Source of the DNA: Paenibacillus mangrovi
GTDB lineage: Bacteria; Bacillota; Bacilli; Paenibacillales; Paenibacillaceae
Assembly (NCBI RefSeq): GCF_022898935.1
Contig: NZ_JALIRP010000004.1
Span: 488,535 to 552,534, forward strand
Direction: 5' to 3'
Length of the DNA stretch: 64,000 nucleotides
Positions within the stretch are counted from its first letter, which is position 1. Each line of letters begins with the position of its first letter. A program made the position numbers and the translations under genes. Shown here in pieces: positions 9,463 through 18,527 of the stretch. The notes under the pieces are model-generated. The model saw only the letters and a program-made list of their open reading frames with translations. It was not told the DNA's origin and did not search any database.

Positions 9463-11576
9463 CACATCGACACCTCCTGATAAATGGTATAAACGAAGCT
9501 GAAAAATTCAGAAGACAATCCGATCAAGATGAATATTACGACCCATAAGATAATCATCGTTAAGACCGTAAGCAAAATGTTGACTACCGTTTCTCCGACA
9601 CCATAGTTTTGCAGCGCCTGGATATTCCAGAAAAATAATAGTCCGCACCACAACATCATTCCTGTCCCGATTGAGCCATAAATCGACATTTCGCTAAGCG
9701 TAAATATATTCGAGAGGGCTGCCAGCGGTAGCCCCAGCAATATAACCGGGAATAACGAATATGAGCTTCCAACGAATACGTCCTTAAACCGCGCTTCACC
9801 TTGCCGGATGGAACCGATCAAATAATTGCAAACGACCCATGACAGCCACGTTGCCAGGAAGATCGTCAGCGTAGACGTCGAACCTTTGGCATAAACCGGA
9901 ACCGGATTGAATGTAAAGCTCGTATAATACGATTTCACAAGAATCGTTCCGATCGTTAACAATAAAATGATGATGGCGCTCGTATAACCGCCTTTACTCA
10001 GAAAACGCAAATCGGTAAAGCCATCTAGCGGATGCTTCAAAATATAAAACACATGCTTCGCCTGCTGGTACCATATCTTTCGTTTCAGCCTGCTCATTTT
10101 CGGGATGACGCGGAACTTGAATTTTTTCTTCAGGAAAGTGAAGAACCATATCAAGATAACCGTGATAATCACGCTGTTAGCCAATGTGGAGAAGTTTGCT
10201 TGGAACCATTGCAAACGAAGTTGCCAGAATGAATCGGAGTATCCTTCACCATCGCCTGCAAGCTTAAACAATTCCCTCGAACGCTCATATTCGCCGCGAA
10301 AAAATGCAGCCTGCGCGAGTCCTTCATAGGCTGGAGAGAAGTGCGCGTTCAACTTCAGTACGTTTTCCCAATGTTTCTCCGCCTCCGAATATTTCCCTTC
10401 CTGCATTAGCCTGTAAGCTTCATGAACGGCTGCGCCAAACTCGGTTGGTTCATACACCTGGATGAGACCAAGCGCTTCGTCCAAAATATAAAGACGATTT
10501 TTCGAATTGGTTTCTACCGCAACCGGAGCAGTCGTCAATCCGACAAGCGATTTTCCAACGACGGAACGTCCATTCCAATAGAACAGTAACGATCCGTTTG
10601 AATCATATTGGGAAATGATGTTCCGCGATTTATCAATAATCGCCACGTTGCCGTTGCTGTCCACGGAAGCGTCCGTAATCTCTGCAACCGGTATGTCATC
10701 CTTTTTGTCCAGGTCGGAGAAAGATCTCATATTTTTGTTGAACTCGATATCTTTCCATACGTTCTCTCCCCGAATGTTCATTTTTTTGATTTGCTCTGTT
10801 TTGGAACCGGAAACCGTGTAGATGAAGCCTCGCTCATCGATATCGATGTTGCGGATCGTAACGGGCAGCAATCGAACTTGCCGGCTTAACTGCTCCTTCG
10901 TATAAAACTGTCTGCGAATGATATCCATTGCAGTGACTTCCGTTTTATTCGTTCCGAAAAACTTATCGAATTTGCCTTCCGGGTTGAATTGGACGATGCC
11001 ATTATAGCTTCCTTTGGATACGACGTATATAAATCCGCGTTTGTCGACAACCATATTCGTCGGCTCGTAAACAAACGCTTCATTCACATACCGTGATTCC
11101 GGACGGCCTATTTCTCTGATCCATTCGCCATGGCTGTTCAATTGGACAACCCGCTTGTTTCCTGTATCGGCGATATAGATATCTCCGTTCTCGGCAACAA
11201 ATACGCCTTGCGGCTGCTTCAGCGGACTCTTAGGCACGGTGATGATCTTGACGAGCTCGCCTTGCTCATTGAGATGAACAATTCGATTGTTGTCCGTATC
11301 GGCAATATAGATATCATCGTCAGGAGCAATAAATAGATCCTGCGGCCTCTGCAGCGTTGTATACTGGGTCTCGCCCTTATCGCCCACGATTGGAATCTCC
11401 TGCGCCAGAACGCCTGCCGGAGAATAGGCGGGTTGAGTCGATATATTACGTCCGTAGCTATTTTTCGTAAACGTTCGATAAGGCACATCGGCGATCGCTT
11501 CCATCGGGAATGCCGTCAAAGAAATTAGACAGACGAGCCAAAGCGAACATATCCATTTGCCAAGATTTTTATGCAT
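9462..11576 (-). CDS. NHL beta-propeller / TPR / Yip1-domain membrane protein
   Basis: A 704-residue membrane protein of unknown function. A signal peptide (1-29) is followed by NHL repeats (about 55-390; for example DIYIADTDNNRIVHLNEQG and DIYIADTGNKRVVQLNSHG) forming an extracellular beta-propeller. A TPR-like pair (about 395-450) comes next, then a membrane segment (about 468-485), and a Yip1-type bundle of several membrane helices at the C-terminus. The propeller and TPR probably face outward and could scaffold the SBP, the DUF5696 protein or the cell wall. The ATG at 11576 is preceded by GGAGG. It is flanked by a permease gene (25 bases) and overlaps the DUF5696 start by one base. Both neighbours are sugar-transport genes, so I infer an accessory role in glycan capture. 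It could instead be a cell-envelope sensor. Confidence 0.78.
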   Translation of the reverse strand: MHKNLGKWICSLWLVCLISLTAFPMEAIADVPYRTFTKNSYGRNISTQPAYSPAGVLAQEIPIVGDKGETQYTTLQRPQDLFIAPDDDIYIADTDNNRIVHLNEQGELVKIITVPKSPLKQPQGVFVAENGDIYIADTGNKRVVQLNSHGEWIREIGRPESRYVNEAFVYEPTNMVVDKRGFIYVVSKGSYNGIVQFNPEGKFDKFFGTNKTEVTAMDIIRRQFYTKEQLSRQVRLLPVTIRNIDIDERGFIYTVSGSKTEQIKKMNIRGENVWKDIEFNKNMRSFSDLDKKDDIPVAEITDASVDSNGNVAIIDKSRNIISQYDSNGSLLFYWNGRSVVGKSLVGLTTAPVAVETNSKNRLYILDEALGLIQVYEPTEFGAAVHEAYRLMQEGKYSEAEKHWENVLKLNAHFSPAYEGLAQAAFFRGEYERSRELFKLAGDGEGYSDSFWQLRLQWFQANFSTLANSVIITVILIWFFTFLKKKFKFRVIPKMSRLKRKIWYQQAKHVFYILKHPLDGFTDLRFLSKGGYTSAIIILLLTIGTILVKSYYTSFTFNPVPVYAKGSTSTLTIFLATWLSWVVCNYLIGSIRQGEARFKDVFVGSSYSLFPVILLGLPLAALSNIFTLSEMSIYGSIGTGMMLWCGLLFFWNIQALQNYGVGETVVNILLTVLTMIILWVVIFILIGLSSEFFSFVYTIYQEVSM

Positions 11577-11600
11577 GGCATAACCTCCGTTCTCCTCTGC

Positions 11601-12515
11601 TTATTTAATCCCCGAATGCGCCATCGTCGCGATGACTTTTCGCTGGGAGACGATAAATACGACCAGAGACGGGATAAACATGATCAATGCCCCAGCTGCA
11701 GCAGCTCCCTGTCTGGCTACAGAGTTCGCAAGACCTGATGTCAATGTGCTCATATAGAAAGGCAGCGTTTTCATCGCGTCTTCCTGCATGAACAAGGTTG
11801 ATGTCTCCGTATTTCCCCACGCGGATTGAAAAGCGAGAATGGAAATCGTTGCAATTGCCGGCTGGACGAGCGGGATCACAATACGCATAAAAATGGTGAA
11901 TTCTCGCGCGCCGTCAATTTTAGCTGCTTCCATTAAGTCGTTCGGGATCTGGTCCATGAACTGTTTCAACAGGAAAACACCGACCGGCAAGGCGACCAAC
12001 GGCAGCACGTGGCCAAGATATGTATTCATGATGCCAAGGCTTTGGATCACGATAAAACGTGGAATCGCAACCGCCTCCGTTGCGAAAAGCAAAGCCAGCA
12101 TGATTAGACCCAATACGATTTTCGATCCTGGAAACGGATGCTTGGATAGCGGATAAGCGCACATCGCACTTGTGACGACCATCGCAACGGTAGAAAGAAA
12201 TGTGACCACAATGCTGTTAAAAATATACCGGGATACCGGGACAATGGTGGATTCAGACAAGGCAAGCAATTCCGCAAAATTGCTAGTGGTTGGCTCCCTG
12301 ACAATAAAAGTCGGCGGGAATAGAAACAGCTCATGCAACGGCTTGAACGCATGATTGAAAAGGTATACAAGCGGAAGCAGCATGAATGCTGCAAGCGGCA
12401 ACAGTAAAATGGCGATCCAGATCTGCGCTCGCTCAAGCAATCTTATCGCGAGCACGAAATCTTCCCACTTGACGGTTAATCTTCGCTTGACCACAATCAA
12501 ACGAGATTCCTGCAT
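11601..12515 (-). CDS. Carbohydrate ABC transporter permease, MalG type
   Basis: A 304-residue permease with about six membrane helices and the EAA loop MEAAKIDGAREFTIFM. Its GGAGG site lies 7 bases upstream of the ATG, and the start overlaps the stop of the partner permease (TAATG), which indicates translational coupling. With 12515-13504 it forms the first permease pair of region A, directly downstream of the CBM-SBP fusion. Confidence 0.92.
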   Translation of the reverse strand: MQESRLIVVKRRLTVKWEDFVLAIRLLERAQIWIAILLLPLAAFMLLPLVYLFNHAFKPLHELFLFPPTFIVREPTTSNFAELLALSESTIVPVSRYIFNSIVVTFLSTVAMVVTSAMCAYPLSKHPFPGSKIVLGLIMLALLFATEAVAIPRFIVIQSLGIMNTYLGHVLPLVALPVGVFLLKQFMDQIPNDLMEAAKIDGAREFTIFMRIVIPLVQPAIATISILAFQSAWGNTETSTLFMQEDAMKTLPFYMSTLTSGLANSVARQGAAAAGALIMFIPSLVVFIVSQRKVIATMAHSGIK

Positions 12516-13504
12516 TATTCATCCTCCTTCGGCGCAAATAAAAAGCCAAAAAATTTACTGAGCACGTAACACAACAGAAGAACGAAGATGGATATAGCAC
12601 TGGCATAACCAAGCTCAAACCGGATAAATCCATAGTCGCTGATATGATCGAGCAATAACTGACCGGCATAATTCGGCGTCGGGTTGCTGCCTGACAATTG
12701 AACTCCAATACCGCCGGATTTAATCGTATGAACGATCGACATGATTGCTGCGAACATCATCTGCGGTTTCATCATCGGCACCGTAATATACCATACTTCC
12801 TGCAGACGGCTTGATATCCCGTCAATTTTACCCGCTTCGTACAATTGTTTGTCCACATTGAGAATACCGGCCAAAATGGCCAGGAATCCAATCCCCATTG
12901 AGGACCATATTGAGATGACGATCATAATGTTCAGCAAATAATCTTGATCGATCAATAAATAGACTGGCTTATCGATAATGCCCCACTTGAGCAAAAAGCT
13001 GTTAATATAACCGGAGCGATCACCGGTAAACATGACCGTCCATACGACGGTCATCGCAACACCGGCGGACAACGACGGCGCGTACATTGCAAGCGCATAC
13101 CAGGTACGCAGCGTACTGGGCAGCTGGGAGATTAGCCAAGCAAGCAAAAAGGCAAGAATGTAGCCAACCGGTCCTACGAATACCGCGAATTTGAACGAGT
13201 TCGGCAGCACATGCTGCAAAAATACAACATCTTGCGAGAACAGGTTCTGATAGTTAAGCCAGCCGCGCCAAGTTGGGAAGTCGAAAGCGTTAAAATAGGT
13301 GAAACTGAGCAGAACGCCGGCAACAACAGGAATCAGAATAAAAATGATGAACATCGCCATAAAAGGAAATATAAAAGCATAGGAGAGACGGTATTTCCAC
13401 ATTTCTGTCATCAAACCATGGATTCGCTGCGAAACGCTTGACTTCGTTCCAACTGCAGGAGCGCTGCTCTGCTTATCGGAAAGGGCTGTGGCATTACCTG
13501 TCAA
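12515..13504 (-). CDS. Carbohydrate ABC transporter permease, UgpA/MalF type
   Basis: A 329-residue permease with an Ala/Ser-rich cytoplasmic N-terminus, six helices and the EAA-type loop YEAGKIDGISSRLQEVWY. The start is a TTG at 13504, 9 bases after AAAGGAG; no better ATG is nearby. The gene overlaps the end of the SBP fusion gene by 11 bases. It is probably the partner of 11601-12515. Confidence 0.9.
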   Translation of the reverse strand: MTGNATALSDKQSSAPAVGTKSSVSQRIHGLMTEMWKYRLSYAFIFPFMAMFIIFILIPVVAGVLLSFTYFNAFDFPTWRGWLNYQNLFSQDVVFLQHVLPNSFKFAVFVGPVGYILAFLLAWLISQLPSTLRTWYALAMYAPSLSAGVAMTVVWTVMFTGDRSGYINSFLLKWGIIDKPVYLLIDQDYLLNIMIVISIWSSMGIGFLAILAGILNVDKQLYEAGKIDGISSRLQEVWYITVPMMKPQMMFAAIMSIVHTIKSGGIGVQLSGSNPTPNYAGQLLLDHISDYGFIRFELGYASAISIFVLLLCYVLSKFFGFLFAPKEDE

Positions 13505-16460
13505 TTAAGTTCACTCCTTTCCATGGTTCTGAAATTGTTTCAATATCCAGTTTTTTCAACACATGCCCTTCCGCATCGATATAATTAAACTCTTGCTGCT
13601 TGCGTTTCATCTCACGATTGATTTCTTTAACCGCTTGTTCTAGGGCAATCCGTGGATTTTCTTGATCAATGGCTACTTTGTTCCAGGCAAATCCAATCTC
13701 ACGATTGGTCATATATCCGCCGGGAACGTTCGGATATTCTTTAATCCATTGCCATTGTTTGAGAATGACATCGAGATCTTCCTGCTTCCAAGGCATGTTT
13801 GCGAATGCTTGAACATTGGCCGAGTTCCAGCGGAACGTCTCACCGCGATATTGTTCCAGGTTCAGACCAAATTCCGTTTGTATGTCATCGGACATATACC
13901 ATTTCATGAATTCCCAAGCGAGATCACGTTTTTCTGTGGGTGTATCGTTGAACAAAACGTTTGCCGTTGGCGCTCCGCCTGCAGCCCACCTGGCAATCGT
14001 GCCGTCCGATTGTTTCGTGCCGGGAATCGGCGCAATCGCCCACTCGTTCATAATTTCCGGCGCCGCGACAAGCAATTGCATATAAGTATTGAAATCTCCG
14101 ATCCCGATCGGCAATGTGCCGTCTCTGAATTGTTGATAGAAACTATTGACTTGACGCTCCAGTCCGAAGACATTGAACAAGTCCGTCCATTGTTTGAATG
14201 CTTCAAATGCTTGTGGCTCGCTTAATGCGCTCGAAAGTCCATCCTTCGTATACAGCTCTACACCCTTCTGGAAGAAAAAGAATGAGTAGTTGTCTGGCGG
14301 CACATAGAAGTTGGCTTCGTTCTGAAGCAGTGTTGGCAGCATTTTATACACGTCATCCCAAGTTTGCGGAACGGTCAAACCAAGCTGCTGCAAAATGTCT
14401 TTTCGATAGAACATGATATTAAAGTTGTTCGTTTCCGGAATACCATAAATCCCGCCATTATAGCGGTAAGGCTGCATAATGCCTGGATGGAATTTATTGA
14501 TGAGCTGCTGCGAGTCCGGGAACTTCGAAAAGTCGTAAATCGCGTCCCGTAATGCATAATCAAATATCGATCCGCTGGGCACCCCAATCGCGATATCGGG
14601 CAAAATGCCCGCCGCCTTGCCAAGAACGATCAGATCGGCAGACTGGATCAAGTTGATCCGAACTTTAATGCCGTGCTCCGGCGTAAATTGTTCATTGGCC
14701 AGCTGCTGCAGCTCGTCAACGTAGTCTCGGCCTTTGAACATCCAGATGTTAAGCTCATCGTCAGATTGCTGATCGAGCTGGTTTTTATTTGTAAACGAAT
14801 AAAATGTCGTTTCAACCATATTCCACGACTTCTCGAAGAAGTTAGATTCCATTCTGGGCAACTTCGCTTTCGGCTCCGAAACAAAGATTCGATCGATCTG
14901 AAACGGCGTATCCATCAAATCTTTGCGCTGCATCTCGATCTTCTCTTGCAGTGTCCCGATAGTCAATTGACTATATGGGATCTCGTTTGGGTCTTTGAGT
15001 AAATCTTCCAAATCCTTTGCGCTCGTTTTAAATATTTGCGATACATTGTCGGTCACCTTATTAATGGCCAGCATTTGATCCGTCAATTGAGCAAATTGCG
15101 TCTTCATCGTGTCCAGCCTTTCCTTCATTCCAGGTATATCTTTATCGATGTTCCACACCCGGTAAGGGTCATTGCTGTTTCCTGTAGCAATGCGCAGCTC
15201 TCTGGCGATATCGCGCAGCTCCTTGGAGATTTGGTCAATTTGAAGGATAATCGGTACGTATGGCTCATATGTCGATTCCATCTTGATCGAATGCTTTCCT
15301 TTGGTGAAATAAAACTCATAAGGCTTCCCATCCGGATTTTCTAGGGTGATTCCTTTCCAATCGCTGCTGTAGGGAAACTGAACGTTTTTCATTTCTTGAA
15401 AAGGAATTTTTCCATCGATATAAATATTGCGGAATACGGACAAATTTTTATGTAAGCTTTGTTTTGCGCGCAAGGTCAAATGGTAGACGCCGTCTTTCGG
15501 CGCTTCGAATTCCCAAGTTATCGCTTGACCGCCCTTATTCCATCCCGTGCCGCCAATCGTATTGTAACGAACCAAATCGAGCGATTCCGGCTCCGTTAGC
15601 GGACTGCGATCGTACGTAGTTTGAATGGAAGATGAGTTTTTATAACTGAACTGCTCGCCCTCAATTGCAATGACATTTTTGTTTCCGTTTGCAGAAACGT
15701 CAGGATACAATTTTTTCACATCTTCGTAAGCAGGCAAGGCTGCCTTCGCTTGTAGACGGAATGATTTCACGGCGACCGGCTCACGAACCGATTCGATACG
15801 AATCGTGTTCTTCCCTTTATTCAAATGCCATAGCAGCGGCTGGCTATACGCTCCTTCCGAATCACGAAAAGATGTCGTTTTCCAACTTGTCTCCTCACGG
15901 ATCAAGGAACGCAGCTGATTGCCGGCATCATCGTATTTCTCCGCTCCCGCTTCAGCAAACTGCCTCTCCAGAGCAATGGAATGAGCTTCACGAAACGGGA
16001 AATCTCCATTGATCTGGACACTCATCATAACCGATTGCCGGTGTCCCCCGTCGGCTTGAATATACGGAAAATATTCAGTTTCTATTTCATAAATTCCCTC
16101 TTTCTCCGCATTTACTTCGTACTCCACCCAACCTTTAGGCTTAGACCATAAAAGAACGTTGTCTTCACCTTGATAGGAGCCGACAGAAACTTCAGCATCA
16201 TCCGACTTCCTACTAAAAGATCTTGCTTCAATCCGGATTTCTTGGGCTCCAGCTGGAACGTTGTCATGTTCCCATTTGTTCGCCATTGAATAGAAATAGG
16301 GCTCGCGAGTCGAAACATCTTGAATAACCGTATTTTCACTGCCCTGATCGGCAGCTTTTTGCTCACCTCGCGCATGATCCGATAACACTGGGACACCTAT
16401 TAGGGCAACAGCTAAGATAAGGAGTAACAATCGCCCAACCGTACGAATTCCCCTCTTCAT
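13494..16460 (-). CDS. Solute-binding protein fused to two carbohydrate-binding-like domains
   Basis: A 988-residue exported protein. The signal sequence (1-31) lacks a lipobox cysteine. Two related beta-sandwich domains follow (about 55-240 and 265-410). Each has CBM-like strands and a fibre-like ending (NTIRIESVREPVAVKSFRLQ; HSIKMESTYEPYVPIILQI). A long helical linker with heptad-like spacing spans about 410-560. The C-terminal 400 residues are a typical sugar SBP (NIMFYRKDILQQLGLTVPQTW). This is about twice the normal SBP length. It precedes a permease pair with an 11-base overlap, so it is probably the dedicated receptor of that pair. With no lipid anchor it may be held by an uncleaved signal helix or by binding partners. 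I infer that the extra domains concentrate a polymer close to the transporter. Confidence 0.85.
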   Translation of the reverse strand: MKRGIRTVGRLLLLILAVALIGVPVLSDHARGEQKAADQGSENTVIQDVSTREPYFYSMANKWEHDNVPAGAQEIRIEARSFSRKSDDAEVSVGSYQGEDNVLLWSKPKGWVEYEVNAEKEGIYEIETEYFPYIQADGGHRQSVMMSVQINGDFPFREAHSIALERQFAEAGAEKYDDAGNQLRSLIREETSWKTTSFRDSEGAYSQPLLWHLNKGKNTIRIESVREPVAVKSFRLQAKAALPAYEDVKKLYPDVSANGNKNVIAIEGEQFSYKNSSSIQTTYDRSPLTEPESLDLVRYNTIGGTGWNKGGQAITWEFEAPKDGVYHLTLRAKQSLHKNLSVFRNIYIDGKIPFQEMKNVQFPYSSDWKGITLENPDGKPYEFYFTKGKHSIKMESTYEPYVPIILQIDQISKELRDIARELRIATGNSNDPYRVWNIDKDIPGMKERLDTMKTQFAQLTDQMLAINKVTDNVSQIFKTSAKDLEDLLKDPNEIPYSQLTIGTLQEKIEMQRKDLMDTPFQIDRIFVSEPKAKLPRMESNFFEKSWNMVETTFYSFTNKNQLDQQSDDELNIWMFKGRDYVDELQQLANEQFTPEHGIKVRINLIQSADLIVLGKAAGILPDIAIGVPSGSIFDYALRDAIYDFSKFPDSQQLINKFHPGIMQPYRYNGGIYGIPETNNFNIMFYRKDILQQLGLTVPQTWDDVYKMLPTLLQNEANFYVPPDNYSFFFFQKGVELYTKDGLSSALSEPQAFEAFKQWTDLFNVFGLERQVNSFYQQFRDGTLPIGIGDFNTYMQLLVAAPEIMNEWAIAPIPGTKQSDGTIARWAAGGAPTANVLFNDTPTEKRDLAWEFMKWYMSDDIQTEFGLNLEQYRGETFRWNSANVQAFANMPWKQEDLDVILKQWQWIKEYPNVPGGYMTNREIGFAWNKVAIDQENPRIALEQAVKEINREMKRKQQEFNYIDAEGHVLKKLDIETISEPWKGVNLIDR

Positions 16461-16475
16461 TATTCGCGCCCCCCG

Positions 16476-17594
16476 TTACTCTGTTAATAAAATCCCTGTA
16501 TCTTTATGGAAAAACAACGCCTTGTTCATGTCCACGGCCACGGAAGTTTTCATTCCGTCATCAAAGTGATAACGGGGGTGCGCCCTGGCAACTAGATTTT
16601 TCTCCATTCCAATATTCATATGATAATAGCGGTCCGAACCGACAAATTCACTTAATTCCATCGTTCCGTTGATGATGGAATGCGGGTACGCTTCCAACAT
16701 GATCTGTTCAAAGCTGATATTTTCCGGACGGGCACCCAATATGATCTTTTTATCGACCAAATTCTGGCGTCTTAATGTATAAGCTTGTTTCTCGGTTAGC
16801 TTCAATGCGAAACGCTTCGTCTGGAATTCGAGTCCTCCATCATGCTCTTCCAATCTTCCATGAATAAAGTTCATCGGAGGATTGCCGATAAAATTGGCAA
16901 CGAACAAATTTGCCGGTTGATTATATATTTTCTCGGGCGTATCCACTTGCTGTACGATCCCTTTCTCCATCACGACAATGCGATCTCCCATCGTCATCGC
17001 TTCAATCTGATCGTGCGTAACATAAATCGTCGTTACGCCGATTTTTTTGTGTAGTCTAATAATTTCCGAACGCATCTGCACGCGCAGCTTCGCATCCAGG
17101 TTGGAGAGAGGCTCGTCCATCAGAAACGCCTGAGGCGTGCGGACGATTGCCCTACCAAGCGCAACCCGCTGGCGCTGACCGCCAGACAGCTCCCTAGGCT
17201 TGCGATCCAGGAAGTTCTCAATTTCTAGTACGCGTGCGGCACGTTTAACAGATTGCTCAATTTCATGCTTTGGAAGCTTTCTCATCTGTAAGCCAAAAGC
17301 AATATTTTCGTAGACCGACATATTTGGATAAAGCGCATAGTTCTGAAAAACCATCGAAATGTCGCGGTCTTTGGGCGGCATATCGTTCACAATCGTATCG
17401 CCGATATAAATTTCGCCTTCCGAAATATCCTCGAGTCCCGCAAGCATTCGCAAGGTGGTCGACTTTCCGCAGCCTGAAGAACCAACAAAGACGAGAAATT
17501 CCCTGTCCTCTACTTCCAGGTTGAAATCTTTCACCGCGTATTCTTTAAATTTTCCGTAACGTTTATGAACATGATCAAAACAAATTCTCGACAA
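16476..17594 (-). CDS. Carbohydrate ABC transporter ATPase, MsmX/UgpC type
   Basis: A 372-residue ATPase that would power the sugar permeases here. Visible motifs are Walker A ([10 protein letters not shown]), the ABC signature ([14 protein letters not shown]), Walker B ([12 protein letters not shown]), the switch His (YVTHDQ) and a C-terminal regulatory beta domain. The start is placed at TTG 17594, 8 bases after GGGAGG. The ORF extends 12 codons upstream but without a ribosome site and with unconserved residues. It is the only ABC ATPase gene in 64 kb although at least six permease genes are present, so it may serve all of them, as MsmX does in Bacillus. It lies 15 bases upstream of the SBP fusion. 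Confidence 0.93.
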   Translation of the reverse strand: MSRICFDHVHKRYGKFKEYAVKDFNLEVEDREFLVFVGSSGCGKSTTLRMLAGLEDISEGEIYIGDTIVNDMPPKDRDISMVFQNYALYPNMSVYENIAFGLQMRKLPKHEIEQSVKRAARVLEIENFLDRKPRELSGGQRQRVALGRAIVRTPQAFLMDEPLSNLDAKLRVQMRSEIIRLHKKIGVTTIYVTHDQIEAMTMGDRIVVMEKGIVQQVDTPEKIYNQPANLFVANFIGNPPMNFIHGRLEEHDGGLEFQTKRFALKLTEKQAYTLRRQNLVDKKIILGARPENISFEQIMLEAYPHSIINGTMELSEFVGSDRYYHMNIGMEKNLVARAHPRYHFDDGMKTSVAVDMNKALFFHKDTGILLTE

Positions 17595-17640
17595 TGAGTG
17601 TTCCTCCCTTGCTTTTTTGTATACTCCCATATCGTCATGA

Positions 17641-18408
17641 TCAAAATGTTTGTTTGGTTTGACATAGCTGCTGCATGAAGGCCAGTTGTATTACACCGCT
17701 AACAACTGCGCATACCGGTATAGCAGCCATGACGGCAACCGGACTCCATGCCCAGTGCAGCAATAAGCTAATCGTACCCGATGCAATGAACAACACGGCT
17801 ACGAGACCAAACGTCTTGAAGCTTGAAGCTTGAACATAGCGACGGCTTTGACGAAAAGCTGCATCGACATTCAACCGATCGATAACGATACAATATTCCA
17901 GATAAATATACCTAATCCGAAGAATCACAAATATAACGAGGGAAAGGAATAAACCAATGGCGTTAAATAACGCAACCAGAAGAGTTGTCAAAGCAGTTTT
18001 GGCTGCCGTAAAAATCAGAAATATGAAGATGAAGCGGACCCAGTGACTTTTCCCGTCTTTCATAAATTGTCGCAATGAATTCGGCTGCCCTAGGGTAGCA
18101 TTACGCAGGGAGGCAATATATCCGCCTTGGGCAAAGACCGTGGCAAGCAGCATGGTCAGCACAACAATCCATGCGCTTGCCGGAACTGCCCCCCCCATAA
18201 ACTGCAGTTGGTTAACGAATTGCGGGATATTGCTGACATAACTAACTGATGGAATCCCCATCTCAAGTATAAGACGATAGGATAATGACGGTGTGCCGAT
18301 AAAACCAACGATCATTAGTCCCGCGATAAATGAAAGTCCATCCAATACGATCGGGTATATCAACAACAGCGGATTTCTGAATAGCAAGCCAAGTAATTGA
18401 TTCAGCAT
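17641..18408 (-). CDS. Polytopic membrane protein of unknown function
   Basis: A 255-residue protein with about five to six hydrophobic helices and few charged residues outside the loops. The ATG at 18408 has GGAGG 8 bases before it. It is the first gene of the region A operon, 46 bases before the ATPase. I do not recognise the family. The arrangement resembles small membrane proteins related to Yip1 or to glycerophosphodiester-phosphodiesterase membrane domains, but this is not secure. Its position suggests a membrane partner of the transporter. Confidence 0.75.
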   Translation of the reverse strand: MLNQLLGLLFRNPLLLIYPIVLDGLSFIAGLMIVGFIGTPSLSYRLILEMGIPSVSYVSNIPQFVNQLQFMGGAVPASAWIVVLTMLLATVFAQGGYIASLRNATLGQPNSLRQFMKDGKSHWVRFIFIFLIFTAAKTALTTLLVALFNAIGLFLSLVIFVILRIRYIYLEYCIVIDRLNVDAAFRQSRRYVQASSFKTFGLVAVLFIASGTISLLLHWAWSPVAVMAAIPVCAVVSGVIQLAFMQQLCQTKQTF

Positions 18409-18493
18409 GATGATGACCTCCGGGCAAAGCTTTGGATTGCATGATGCAAGCTCGGTTTTTAATGCGAACGTCTCTTGCGATTCTTCGAACTTT

Positions 18494-18523
18494 AAGGGCT
18501 GCCGGTGAAGCCGGGCAGCCCTT
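18494..18523 (-). terminator. Hairpin after SBP 3
   Basis: A 10-bp stem (AAGGGCTGCC / GGCAGCCCTT) begins 5 bases past the SBP 3 stop on the minus strand. The following bases are only moderately T-rich, so termination may be partial. Confidence 0.65.
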
Positions 18524-18527
18524 ATTA

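Noticed and set aside
13662..14225. A 187-residue plus-strand open frame opposite the CBM-SBP fusion
   Set aside because: It is antisense to a strongly supported gene, with Cys/Arg/His-rich composition typical of shadow frames.
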